From positions 3,930,027 to 3,994,026 of the forward strand of contig NC_054390.1 of assembly GCF_001625195.1 (NCBI RefSeq): a stretch of 64,000 nt of DNA, written 5' to 3'. The position numbers and the translations under genes were made by a program. Positions 22,070 to 31,987 of the stretch are shown here, piece after piece; the stretch's first letter is position 1, and every line of letters begins with the position of its first letter. Origin of the DNA: Drechmeria coniospora. Its lineage: Eukaryota; Ascomycota; Sordariomycetes; Hypocreales; Ophiocordycipitaceae. A model generated the notes under the pieces. It had not been told where the DNA came from and did not search any database. It saw only the letters and a program-made list of their open reading frames with translations.

Positions 22070-23557
22070 GCTGAAAAGGTCGATGACGCAGCGGTCGCTT
22101 GCCCGATGTGAATATCGATCGCTATCACTATTGTGACGAGTGCGAGCCCGGATGAATATCAGCAAACAGCGTCGGCGAACTCTACCGGCCGTCTGCGAAA
22201 ACCATGTGAGACGTGAGGGGGGTATGAGTATGTGAGGGGAATATTATCGCTCGGCCAGTCAAAGTGTGAGGGGAAGCAATATCAATACTAGGTAAGCGGT
22301 TTGGGGCTCCAGGGGCGGTGACTGGCAGTGAGCGGCACGCTGAATTCCCTCCGGAAAGATGTCAGCGCAGGCTTAACACAGTGCTGGGCACGAAGTACCA
22401 GTGCCAGGCAAATACCACGTACGGAGTCGCGGAGTGCTGTGGTAGCCTTGGTAGGCGCGCTAGAAACACTGCAAGCACTATTTCCTTCCGTACATGTACG
22501 GAGTACTCGGAATTTCTATGCAGACCTACATATGTGCGAGTACCTGGTACTTGCGCTGCGCTATATTAATTAGTACTACACCCATTGCAAGTTCCCGTAC
22601 AGCGTACCTGGCAGCACTCCAGTTGCGGTGTAAGTATTAATTACAGGCGTGCTGAATTGGCGCTGGTGGTGCCTGTATTGATACATACGTCTGCTCCTCA
22701 CCTGTCGAGGATTAATAGCATGTCTACCTATTAGTATTATTACCTACCTACCTACGTACTTATTATACCTCCCTGCATCTACCTCGTCTGACTGCACGGA
22801 GTCAAGTAATGAATGCCACCTCATCCCACACTTCCGACGTATTTGCAGAACGCCGTACCAATCTTGGCTCAATTTTTCGGCGGATACCCTACCATGGCCA
22901 TGTTCCTACCCTCGCCGTGGAACATGATGTCCCTCGACCGATGGCAAGTGCAGTTCCGGCTGCCGTAGTTCACGACACGCACTTCTCACCCCTCGTCCCA
23001 GCGATCGGATAGATTCAATGGGAAGCCACTTGCAGATGGCACGAGCATCTGAGTCGCAAAGTGGCATAAGATACGGATTCTACAACGCATCTAAATGGGG
23101 AAAGTTGGCCGGCGCCGAGACATAACGCGATCGGCTGACAGGGACGAAGACGAGGCCGCTGCCTGGTACACGGTGGCATCCGGAACGGAGCACGCAATGG
23201 CGAACTTCTGCCCCTGGGGCCGCTGGTCATTTGGAGCGCTCCGCCATGCCGGCTACCACTTTGAGGGCGTTGGTTCGAAACGCAGCCCAGCTCGCGCTGG
23301 GTCTCGTCACCGTTCGCTGGTGGAGGCAGTGGCAATAGCACGACAAGAGCGGAGAGCTGGATTCGACTTTGGTACGAGGAACATGGCAATATCAATCATG
23401 ACATGGCTTGCCATGCCACAACATTAGTGGCAACTCAGAGTGGCTGGCAGGAAGACGGAGCACCAAGCATGACGGATACTCATTCGAATCGGGACCTGGT
23501 TGCCGCCCTTGGTGGATTAAATTATGGCATCTAAACACGGTATAAACTGTCGCTATT
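22070..23557. other. Intergenic region
   Basis: No credible gene. GTACGGAGTA-type motifs at 22420-22520, CTACCTAC tetranucleotide repeats at about 22740-22760. Confidence 0.45.
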
Positions 23558-24136
23558 CTACACGAGGATGTGAGTCAACTTAACCGTCTTCCCCGTCGAA
23601 GTTTCGGCTTCGAGCTCAATTGGGTCCCCTGACCGCTTCCTCGTTAGGCCCTTTCCTATTGCCTTCTTGACAGACTCCGCTGAGATATATGCAATATTAT
23701 CTGGCTTGATTGTGCCTGCAATTCCCGTTATGACGCCTTCTCGATCATTACCCTTGGCCACGGTGTCATCGGCTGATACAAGCTTGAGATCCTTGGTACC
23801 AGTGGGTAGGATGACGTTCATCACCATTCCATTTTTGCTAAGCCCAATTTGAGGTGTAAGGTTCACACAATCAGAAGTTGTGTAGTCGCCGTAAAGTAAA
23901 GCCATATCGCCCAATAACCAAAGTCGGGAATTTTTCCCTCCCTCGTTGTGGTAGTTATTCAGCGTTTGCGAAACCTGCTGTCCGGTTTGATCCCAGTCCA
24001 ATTGCGATATGCGGCTATTCATTTCGTATCTCACGAGGCAATCATTTAATTCAAAACTTTCATGCGTCGCGGTAGCAGAGGCAAGCTGTAGAGTAGAAGC
24101 AAGCAGTGACAGCAGGAGTCCAGATTGAATAAACAT
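23558..24136 (-). CDS. Secreted protein of unknown function
   Basis: Single-exon minus-strand frame of 192 aa. A clear signal peptide (MFIQSGLLLSLLASTLQLAS, cleavage likely after ATA) precedes a mature domain of about 170 residues with only two cysteines (NDCLVRYEM and TSDCVNLTP), which could form one disulfide. The pattern alternates short strands and turns (GLSKNGMVMNVILPTGTKDL) with a lysine/arginine-rich C-terminal part. I do not recognise the family. A TATA-like element lies about 125 bp upstream, supporting the start. It neighbours protein A (divergent, about 1.7 kb away), so it belongs to the same secreted-protein stretch. An effector role is an inference from size, secretion and lack of a known fold. 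Confidence 0.7.
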   Translation of the reverse strand: MFIQSGLLLSLLASTLQLASATATHESFELNDCLVRYEMNSRISQLDWDQTGQQVSQTLNNYHNEGGKNSRLWLLGDMALLYGDYTTSDCVNLTPQIGLSKNGMVMNVILPTGTKDLKLVSADDTVAKGNDREGVITGIAGTIKPDNIAYISAESVKKAIGKGLTRKRSGDPIELEAETSTGKTVKLTHILV

Positions 24137-24261
24137 GTCGGTAGGGTTTAAAAGAAAAAGTTGGAGGACGTGGACCTACAATCTTGCAACGGCTGGGGGA
24201 AGAATGTGACGAGTCTGTACACGATGGGACTTTCAAAAACAAAACGTAGGCACAAGTCCCA

Positions 24262-24269
24262 TTATATAT
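24262..24269 (-). promoter_or_regulatory. Probable TATA box of the 192-aa secreted protein
   Basis: On the minus strand GATATATAAT, about 125 bp upstream of the ATG at 24136. Confidence 0.45.
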
Positions 24270-24449
24270 CACATCTAGAGGATGCCTGCAACAGGCTTGC
24301 TTCGGTAGCTGCAAGTTCCTTGCCGTCAGGTAATTACTGCATGAAGGTTTCCAGGAATTCGCGTAGCCTAACCAAGAGATCACGAATACTTTGTTTCATT
24401 TTTGCCCGTAACAAATAGACTAGGTCAGGAGTACGAAATGCATGTACAT

Positions 24450-25820
24450 AGGCACGTTAACCAAACATATTGATACTTGCATGCATACGGAACACCAAGG
24501 TTCGGGCACACCACACCAATCACCACCTACCCCGTACTAGAGTATGGGGTAGAGATGACCAGTAATCAACCAAAGGGACGGTTGTGGCTGAGTGGTCTCG
24601 GAGGGGCTACGGTAGCCGGAAGCCTCATCCCTTGACTGGGACAGTTCGTTGTAGTAGCAACGGCCGAGCCAGCAGACATGACATCTAACTGCAGGGAGGA
24701 TATCGCGAGAGACAGTTCTAGACGAGAGGGGAAGGATGGTGGTGGCCTGTACGGATTTTCTGTGTTGTCATGTTGTTTTAAGCCCAAACCGACGTTCCTC
24801 TGCGGATCATGTAGCATGTTGGGCATGTCGATGAAAAGGAACGCATGCTGTCTGTCCAAAAGCGAGAGCGGAATAATACCAGGTAGCGGCAGCTACCGCA
24901 TCACGAATAATTGACCAGCCTCACTTCGTATTCCCTTGTGCCTTTTACCCACAGACAATGTCACCACGTCGTCCAGGGGGGTGTCTGAAATTGCTGCACA
25001 AAATAAAAAAAAATTGACATCGGTCCCCAAGGCACCTCAGCCACACTCTCTTTACTCATAGCGCGTGTTGTTTGGAGGAGGGTGCACCGACTGGTCCGTC
25101 TTCGTCATCCCACCAGGGGTTCGTCGTCAGGTAACTGGGTTGGCCACGTGGTAGTTCCGCCTCGCCGGTAAACTCGTCGGGAAACGGCAAGGTAGGGGAA
25201 GCTAAGGTAAGCTATGGTAGGGTGAGCCAAGGACCTAAGGAACGTAAGTTTCGATTAGCTAGGTGAAGCTACAGATGTCTTCGCCTCCCCCGATCCCAAT
25301 AACTGGGTCGTTCGTTTCAACTACAACTTACAGTTGTGTTGCGAGCCCAGCGATTGTACAGTGCATACTACGGACGGAGAAGCACCAAACCTTTTCTCCA
25401 ATGGGATCTCGCGCCAAGGAATTTTATCAACTGTCGTTTCCTCGCAAGGGTCATGATTACATGTGTCCCAATGTGTATTGGCTTCGTAACCTGTACATGA
25501 ACTGCGTCACCGGACCCCTTTGCACAGCCGCTTGCCCTTCCTGCGCCCCAGCTGGATGTTTGTATTATTGCACGTTGTAGTAGGGAACGCAATGCTCACT
25601 GTGCTCCTCTTATCTTCAAACAGGAATTATTGAACGAATGTTTTACGTCTCAGAATCACACGAAGAAGTGTTTGTCAATCCATCCCCAGGAAAAATCGTA
25701 AATAGATACCCAAAGAACGTTACTTTCTTGACATCTCCTCATTTCCTTACTTCAATAAATAAGCACATGTTTATAGTTGTCGACACAAGACTACTACTAC
25801 CTCCCCATCTGCCATCGGCC
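24450..25820 (+). repeat. Upstream region of gene A, duplicated at 28300-29541 (gene B)
   Basis: Aligns by eye, gapped, to the region upstream of gene B. Shared blocks: GATTGTGGCTGAG / GGTTGTGGCTGAG, CCGAGCCAGCA, an exact 18-mer GGGTTGGCCACGTGGTAG at 25137-25154 and 28807-28824, the AGCTAAGGTAAGSTATGGTA block, CTTCCTGCGCCCC, and ACGAATGKTTTACGTC just before the start. Distance between the 18-mers (3670 bp) closely matches the distance between the two start codons (3721 bp). Confidence 0.75.
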
Positions 25821-27497
25821 ATGAATCTCTCCGTTCTACTCCTATTAGCGGTGGCCATGCTGCACTATGCAGCCGGACGCTTTCTGTTTGAAATGGGTAG
25901 CCTAGGGCCTCCCAGTCCTGGGGAATTTGACTTTGTCGGAGCATCCTGGCCTGGCCAGATAATAGCAACGCCACCAATAGCCCATCGGTTTGTGAAGCGG
26001 AGAGTGTCCTGTCCTGCACGTACGGGACTGTATGCTCGGATCAAAGCTCAGAAATCCTTGGAAGAAATAGACAACTCTCTTCCCAGCACTGACTCGAATC
26101 GGAACTCGAGGGGTGAGGACAACCCGAATACCGGTACTGGCTCGAATCAGAACATTGGAGGTGAAGACAAAACTACCACTAGTTCTGGAGCCGGAGCAGA
26201 CAATCTCGACAACAACCCCGAGAAGGGCGGCTTTCATACTAGCACTGACCGCAATCGTAACTATGGGGATAAGGACATGACTACCCCTGGTTATAGAGCC
26301 GGAACAGACAAGCTCGACAGCCCCGTGAAGGACAGCCCACTCACTAGCACTTACTACAATCGGAAGTTGAAAATGGGCAAGGGCAGCCTTTACCTCGATC
26401 GGAAGTTTAGTGGAAAGGACAGGATTGCCACCAATTCTGGAACCGGAGCAGACAAGCTCCACAAGCCCGAGGAGCTGCCGTTGAACCCAGTCAATAGACC
26501 TGTCGGTGTTGCACCAAAACTTACCAAAGCTAGGGTCATGGATCATTTTGGCGGTGTTGCCTTTAATCTTGCTTTGATGGCTTCAACTTGTTTGACTACT
26601 GACAACAGGGTATGTTCCCGGCAATGAATTGAATTACGGTGCAATTTTGATATTTGGCGGCCAGCTAATTGTCTCCAGACGGTCAAGCATGATGAACCAC
26701 CTTCTCAAGAACAGGATTCACCAACTCTTTGGGAAAGGGTCAAAGGGCTTCGCCATATTCCAGGATTAATGTGGGGCAGTTTTACGAAGCTTTGGTCTCA
26801 AGAAAATATCGACGCTTTTAAAAGGTCTTGGAATGACCTTAAGGAAGCCTTCAGCGAAGTCCCCGACGCTGTAAAATCTAGTGTCAAGGACCTTATAAGT
26901 GTTGAAAATCTTGATGCATTTGTAGAGTCATGTAATGATCTATCAACGGCAGTAAAGGAAATTCCAGCGGCAGTAGAAAACGGGGCGGCTGATCTTGCAA
27001 ACCTGGAGAATGCCGATGTATTGGGCCGGTCTCTTGCGGACTTTGCAACAGCAATAAGCGAAATTCCGGGAGCCGTAGAATGTGGCCTTAATGATTTAAG
27101 TCAGGCCCCAGGTGATATTGCAATAGCATTTCAGAAGGCTCCTAGACAATTAGCAGAAGCTGCTATAGCATTTACAGCGGAGTTCGATAAATATGTAAGT
27201 ATTCCTAATATTACCTACAACCCTACAATAGAAACAAACTAATTAGCTTTATAAATATAGTTCCCAGTAGGTTCTTACTATACACCAACGAGTCTAACTG
27301 CTAGTACTATTCTGATATGTATATTTTAACTATAGCCCGGTTCTAACAGTAGGAAAATCCTCGACGCTATCCTTGCAAGTGTGCCAATGCAAGTAACTCC
27401 ACTAAAATCATTTGCTCAAAGGCTTGGGCTTTCTCTGGAGGAGTTGAGCTCACTGGCAACTGAAGCATGCACACCTAGGTACAGCGCTACCGAATGA
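25821..27497 (+). CDS. Secreted mosaic protein A: B-type N-terminus plus the C-terminal module of ADP-ribosyltransferase gene C
   Basis: Three exons, 25821-26609, 26679-27194, 27336-27497 (introns 69 and 141 nt), 488 aa. The splice sites are fixed by comparison with gene C (54489-56542), where the same junctions and exon lengths (516 and 162 nt) recur. The signal peptide is MNLSVLLLLAVAMLHYAAG. Residues about 20-75 (RFLFEMGSL, FVGASWPG, ATPPIAHRFVKRR, SCPARTGLYARIKAQ) match protein B. Residues 75-220 are Ser/Thr/Asn/Gly-rich linker with repeats of the type SSGAGADNL and TDKLDSP. From NRPVGVA (about 223) onward it matches gene C: MDHFGGVAFNLALMASTCLT, then WGSFTKLWSQENIDAF and a 34-residue helical repeat. 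Exon 3 encodes PGSNSRKILDAILASV and ends YSATE. No ADP-ribosyltransferase motifs are present. Function unknown; secretion and neighbours suggest an effector. Confidence 0.8.
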
Positions 27498-29541
27498 TGA
27501 CGCTAATGGAATTTATTATTTTTGAGGTAATTATATGCTAGACATTTTGTTCTTACTGGGTGCGCAGGATACTTGATAGAAGCTCACAAGAGTCTTATAA
27601 AATAATTATGGGTTGATCTGAACAGTATGTTATTGGACACAGAAGTTGACGAAGTCGAGTGAATGAAGGAATGGACCCATAATGCCATATCGTTCCATCC
27701 TACTTTTGTTGAGCTTGTCACACTCAGAGCCATCTGAGCACTGCCCACAGAGCTGCACTTCACAGACTTGGGTATCGTCCGAAAATCTCGCATCGCCGGC
27801 GCCATTAGTCGACGCCCATTCCACGCGGCGAGGGATCTTGGTACGTGCATAGCTTGCCCGCATCCTACCACGTAGGCCTTCGAATATTAGGTCAGTTGCT
27901 TCAACTGCAGTTCAATCATCACAAATGGCATGGCTTTCAATATAAAGGTCCATCTCCATTGAAAGCAATGTAGTCAGCTATACTGAGAGAATAAACTGCC
28001 ACTTGCAGGCACTGATTAGCACGTGCCGTGCTGTCTCTAAGTAGCAAGCAGTACGTAAGTGAGCGTTGAAATATTTCATCACGTTCTGCCGGGGATGTTG
28101 AACGTACTGTGCCTCGCTCATTACGTATGTGAATCTCGCAAAGCCCATGTAGCATGCCTCCAAGTTTGAAGCAAAGTGCCATCTACCTACCCAACCTGTT
28201 TCAATAACTAGCCAAACAAGACCAAGCCAACTGCGGTTACATGTAAGGATGGTCGATGCTGCTATTTTAGCTCGTATACATATTCCGAATTGCAATGTAG
28301 TAGTGATAAACACCAATCATCGCCTACCCGCACTCCGCACTTGAGTACTTGTGCTGAGAACTACATAGTACCAGTAACAGTCAAATACAGCGACGATTGT
28401 GGCTGAGCAGCCCTTACAGAGGTGACGGCCTTGCCCCTCGACGCAAGCAGTTCGCTTGCTGTAACAACAATAGCCGAGCCAGCAAGCTTGAAAAGCCGCT
28501 TCAGGATGCTTATGACGGGATCTTATGACGAGAGACTATTGGCCGAGACAAGTGGGAGAGGATGGTGATTGCACTGGCAGAAGTTTTATCATACAACACG
28601 ATTAATTAGCACCGGTCCCTAGAGCGACTCAGCCACTATCACTACCTGCATTGTGAGCTCAATCATACGAGCACGGGTTTTAAGAAGAAGGTGCCAATTT
28701 GGAAAGGGCACCTTGTGCTCCGCCTTGGACATCAATTTGTATGTATGGAGTAAAGGTGCGGCCTATGTTCTCGCGCTAGGTGTCAGGATACGGCCCTCAC
28801 GTAACAGGGTTGGCCACGTGGTAGTCATCGCTGTTAGGCCCGTCAGGAATGGCAATGTAGGGCGAGCTAAGGTAAGGTATGGTAGGGTCAGCCACGGAGC
28901 AAAGGTATGGTTCGCGAGGCGACGTGAAGCTACGTGGTGTACAGAGGGCCCGTCAACTTCTATCCTACTTACGGGGTCCGTCCGTTTCAGCAATAGTCTA
29001 TAATTCTGTTGCAAGACTAACGACTTTACCGAGCAACACATACTTTAAACGGAGAAGTTCCGATCTTGGGGCTCGAATGAGATCGTGCGCTAAAGAAAAG
29101 AAATCAATAGTTGTTTCCTTATACGGGTTAGGTTTACATACTCATACAGTATCCCTACACGTATGTGTAACAATGACTTTCTGATTTGTACGACTGGATC
29201 CTGCTGGTTACCCCCTAACACTTCCTGCGCCCCGGCTAGACGTTGTTTGATGAGTAGTGTGGCGCAGAGAGCAATACCCTGCCTGAGTAGATGTGTGTTG
29301 TCTCAGGCAGGGTATTGCTCTCTGCGCCACACTACTCATCAAACAAGTCGATGTTTGTACGAATGGTTTACGTCAGAAAAGCGTTTGCCAATGCATTTGA
29401 ATCAACTGCAGCAAAACAAATCATAAATATACATCTAGAGAACTTTTACTTCTTTGATTTCTTCTTTCTCCTCTTCTCCATCATTTCATTAACCTCATTA
29501 CATGAATCGACACACGACGACCGCCCCAGCTACTTTAGGTG
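27498..29541. other. Intergenic region between A and B; contains the duplicated upstream region of B
   Basis: No confirmed gene. A minus-strand frame at 27630-27863 encodes a small peptide with five cysteines (VCEVQLCGQCSDGSECDKLN) but no signal peptide, so it is left as a finding. 28300-29541 is the partner of 24450-25820. A perfect inverted repeat is at 29243-29346. Confidence 0.5.
29243..29346. repeat. Perfect inverted repeat, 45-bp arms, 14-nt loop
   Basis: Left arm 29243-29287 begins TTGTTTGATGAGTAGTGTGG; right arm 29302-29346 is its exact reverse complement (ends CACTACTCATCAAACAA). Loop 29288-29301. It lies about 200 bp upstream of the gene B start. The matching site upstream of gene A (about 25560-25605) has only one, diverged arm, so the hairpin is specific to B. 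Confidence 0.95.
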
Positions 29542-31206
29542 ATGAATCTCTCCATTATACTCCTATTTGCAGCGAGCATACTGCATTCTGCAGATGCACG
29601 CTTCCTGTTTGAAAGGGGTAGCTTAGAACCTTCTAGTTCGAGGGATCCTATCTTTGTCGGAGCATCCTGGCCTGGCCGGATACTAGCAACGCCACCCAAG
29701 GCGCATTGGTTTACGAAGCGGAAAGAGTCCTGCCCTGTGCGTACGGGATTGTATGCTCGGGTTAGGGCTCAGAAAGCTATGGAAGGGAAGGAAAGCTCTC
29801 TTACTAGCACTGACTCCAATCAGAACGTAAGGGGGGGGGGCAGAACTACCCCCAGTTCTGGAGCTGGAGCAGACAATCCCGACATGTCCGGGAGCACAAG
29901 TGAGGGGCACGGGAATGCCAATTCGGACTCTGGTCGCTCCAGAAACAACCCAGATCTTCCAAATGGTGGAGTGCGCAAGTCAGGCGGCCTGTGCAAACGC
30001 CGCGGAGGTCATGGTGGAGGACATGCAAGCGGCCACGCTGGAGGTCATGGTGGCGGTCATGGTGGAGGTCATGCAAGCGGCCATGGAACAAGTCATGCAA
30101 GCAGCAATGGGAAAGGTCAAACACGCAACCAGAGGCAAAAAGACAAAAAGTTTCGGGAGAGAGTTTCGTCGTGTGAGGATTTAGCCGAAGTCGCAATGGG
30201 ACTTGCGGAGGAAGGATCGCGGTTGTTCCTTGGGGATGAGGAATCCGAGGAAATCGAACCTACGACTACCAATGGCGATACCTCTGCTGTTGCGACAGAA
30301 ATCGCTGGTGCGACAGACATTGATAATTCTTCTACAAGTGCGACCGGAGACGAGTCTTCTACAAATGCGACTCAATTGGGTACTTCAACCATCGGGACTG
30401 AAGTCGATACTTCTACCGGGGCGACTGGAGTCGATACCTCTACTGGGGCAACTGGAGTCGATACCTCTACTGGTGCGACTGAAGTTGATTATTCTACCAA
30501 TGCGACGGAAGTCGGTATGTCCACCGACACGACTCAAGTTCCAAGCAAACAGAAGTCCAAGCTATCAAGCAATGGTTACATAAACAAGTTTGCGGTTGCT
30601 GTGTCCCCGGAGGATTTTGAATATCGAGATGAAGCTTTCTTCACGGGCAAGACGGCAATTCGATTGCCCTCTGGGGATCTAATGATATGCGACAAAACAA
30701 CTTATGCTAACTGCTACTACCCAGAGTCAACCTCCGGTTCTTCCGTCCGACAAATTCTAACCCGGTCTACAACACTATCCAGGGATACGGTCGGAGGTGA
30801 CAACGGCGCTGCTGAAACGGAATCACAAGGAGCACCGGATTTCGGCGGCATCAAACTTACCACTATTGTCCGCCCTGAATCCTTTTTGCATAGGTTAGAA
30901 GAAGATGTAAAAGCTTTTCGGTTGGAGTCGGGACAGCTAGTTATTTGTGATACAGACAAGAAAGACTGTTCCTCTGCCGGTTCGGACAACGCTTCTAATA
31001 TCGCAACCACAGACAGCACAGCATCAACAGGCATAGAGCCACGGGCAGAAGTTGGAGATAACGATACCAGATTTGCTACTGTTGTTAGCCCGGATTCCTT
31101 TGTGTACGGTTTCGAGCCTGGCAAGGTTGCCTATCGCCGGCCTTCAGGCCAGCTAGTTGTCTGCAACGAAGGTTACGAAAATTGCTCTGCCTCAGGTGTA
31201 GAATAG
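29542..31206 (+). CDS. Secreted repeat protein B (His/Gly-rich tract, Thr-rich repeats, three C-terminal Cys repeats)
   Basis: Single exon, 554 aa; the true ATG is 29542 (a GTG precedes it). Signal peptide MNLSIILLFAASILHSADA. Residues 20-75 match protein A (RFLFERGSL, FVGASWPGRILATPP, SCPVRTGLYARVRAQ). Next come a Ser/Gly linker, a His/Gly tract at about residues 150-195 (GGHGGGHASGHAGGHGGGH), a basic patch, an acidic segment (FLGDEESEEIEP) and nine-residue Thr repeats (VDTSTGATG type) at about residues 280-335. The C-terminus has three ~45-residue repeats, each with (S/R)P(E/D)SF, then PSGQLVVC-like and a second cysteine 5-6 residues on: FAVAVSPEDFEYR / GDLMICDKTTYANC, TTIVRPESFLHR / GQLVICDTDKKDC, FATVVSPDSFVYG / GQLVVCNEGYENC. 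Family not recognised. It lacks the C-terminal module of A and C. Confidence 0.78.
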   Translation: MNLSIILLFAASILHSADARFLFERGSLEPSSSRDPIFVGASWPGRILATPPKAHWFTKRKESCPVRTGLYARVRAQKAMEGKESSLTSTDSNQNVRGGGRTTPSSGAGADNPDMSGSTSEGHGNANSDSGRSRNNPDLPNGGVRKSGGLCKRRGGHGGGHASGHAGGHGGGHGGGHASGHGTSHASSNGKGQTRNQRQKDKKFRERVSSCEDLAEVAMGLAEEGSRLFLGDEESEEIEPTTTNGDTSAVATEIAGATDIDNSSTSATGDESSTNATQLGTSTIGTEVDTSTGATGVDTSTGATGVDTSTGATEVDYSTNATEVGMSTDTTQVPSKQKSKLSSNGYINKFAVAVSPEDFEYRDEAFFTGKTAIRLPSGDLMICDKTTYANCYYPESTSGSSVRQILTRSTTLSRDTVGGDNGAAETESQGAPDFGGIKLTTIVRPESFLHRLEEDVKAFRLESGQLVICDTDKKDCSSAGSDNASNIATTDSTASTGIEPRAEVGDNDTRFATVVSPDSFVYGFEPGKVAYRRPSGQLVVCNEGYENCSASGVE

Positions 31207-31987
31207 ATACTTCTTCTACCCATGCGGAAGGATACTAACCTTAGCAGCCGCCCGAGTAGTACATTGTTTATTGCAAGCGTCTTATTTTCGAATGCTGACG
31301 AAACACTCAAATGCACATTTATACCACTGCCCCCTTTTTCCCCCTGGATACATTAGCGTTTACGGGCTGCCTAAAATGCATGTTATGCTTGTTTATATTA
31401 ATAGTAATTGAAGCATCATTCTTCACTGGTATTTGCCCATTCTGTTTGTACCGATACATGTGTGGTTCTCGCAAACTCATGCAGCATTTCGTCCAAGGTT
31501 GAAGCAAAGTGCCAACGCAAAAGTAGGCTAACCGTGACTGGACTGAAACTAGGGTCAACACATGTACTTCACCGGAGACGGAGCCTTCACCGTCCCGATC
31601 ACGATACCAAAACCCCCGCTCGTCCATCACGTCTCGCTGGCCTCAACCTCCTGTTCCAATCTCCACCTCCACCTTCGCCAAGGAGCACCATCGCTCAGCT
31701 CGATCCAACGGCGCGTCAGCAAACCCCGCAATTCCGCTGAGCTCCAATGGTGGCGACCGTCAGCTATGGATGCTATGAATAGTGCCTGAGACATCGGCAC
31801 GCCATGCACACGTGAACGGCTTCGTGCAGGCACCATCATCATCCATCGGATCATCATATAGCCAGCCCGCTGACCGGTTGCTCGCCTTTCAACTCGCCAT
31901 GAACAAGAGACTCGGCAGCACATCAGCGTTCACCTTCGCACGAGACCCAAAGTCCGGTGCCATCCATTCTTGAGTATCGAACTCGCT
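31207..31987. other. Intergenic region
   Basis: No gene recognised. A 16-mer TTGAAGCAAAGTGCCA at 31499-31514, with similar flanks (TCTCGCAAA...CATG.AGCAT), also occurs at 28166-28181, supporting a tandem-duplication boundary. The right part is promoter of the oxidoreductase. Confidence 0.5.

Noticed and set aside
27195..27242. Gene A ending at the stop at 27240-27242 without a third exon
   Set aside because: The codons after GTAAGT are not conserved in gene C, while the spliced third exon is, so this stretch is intron.
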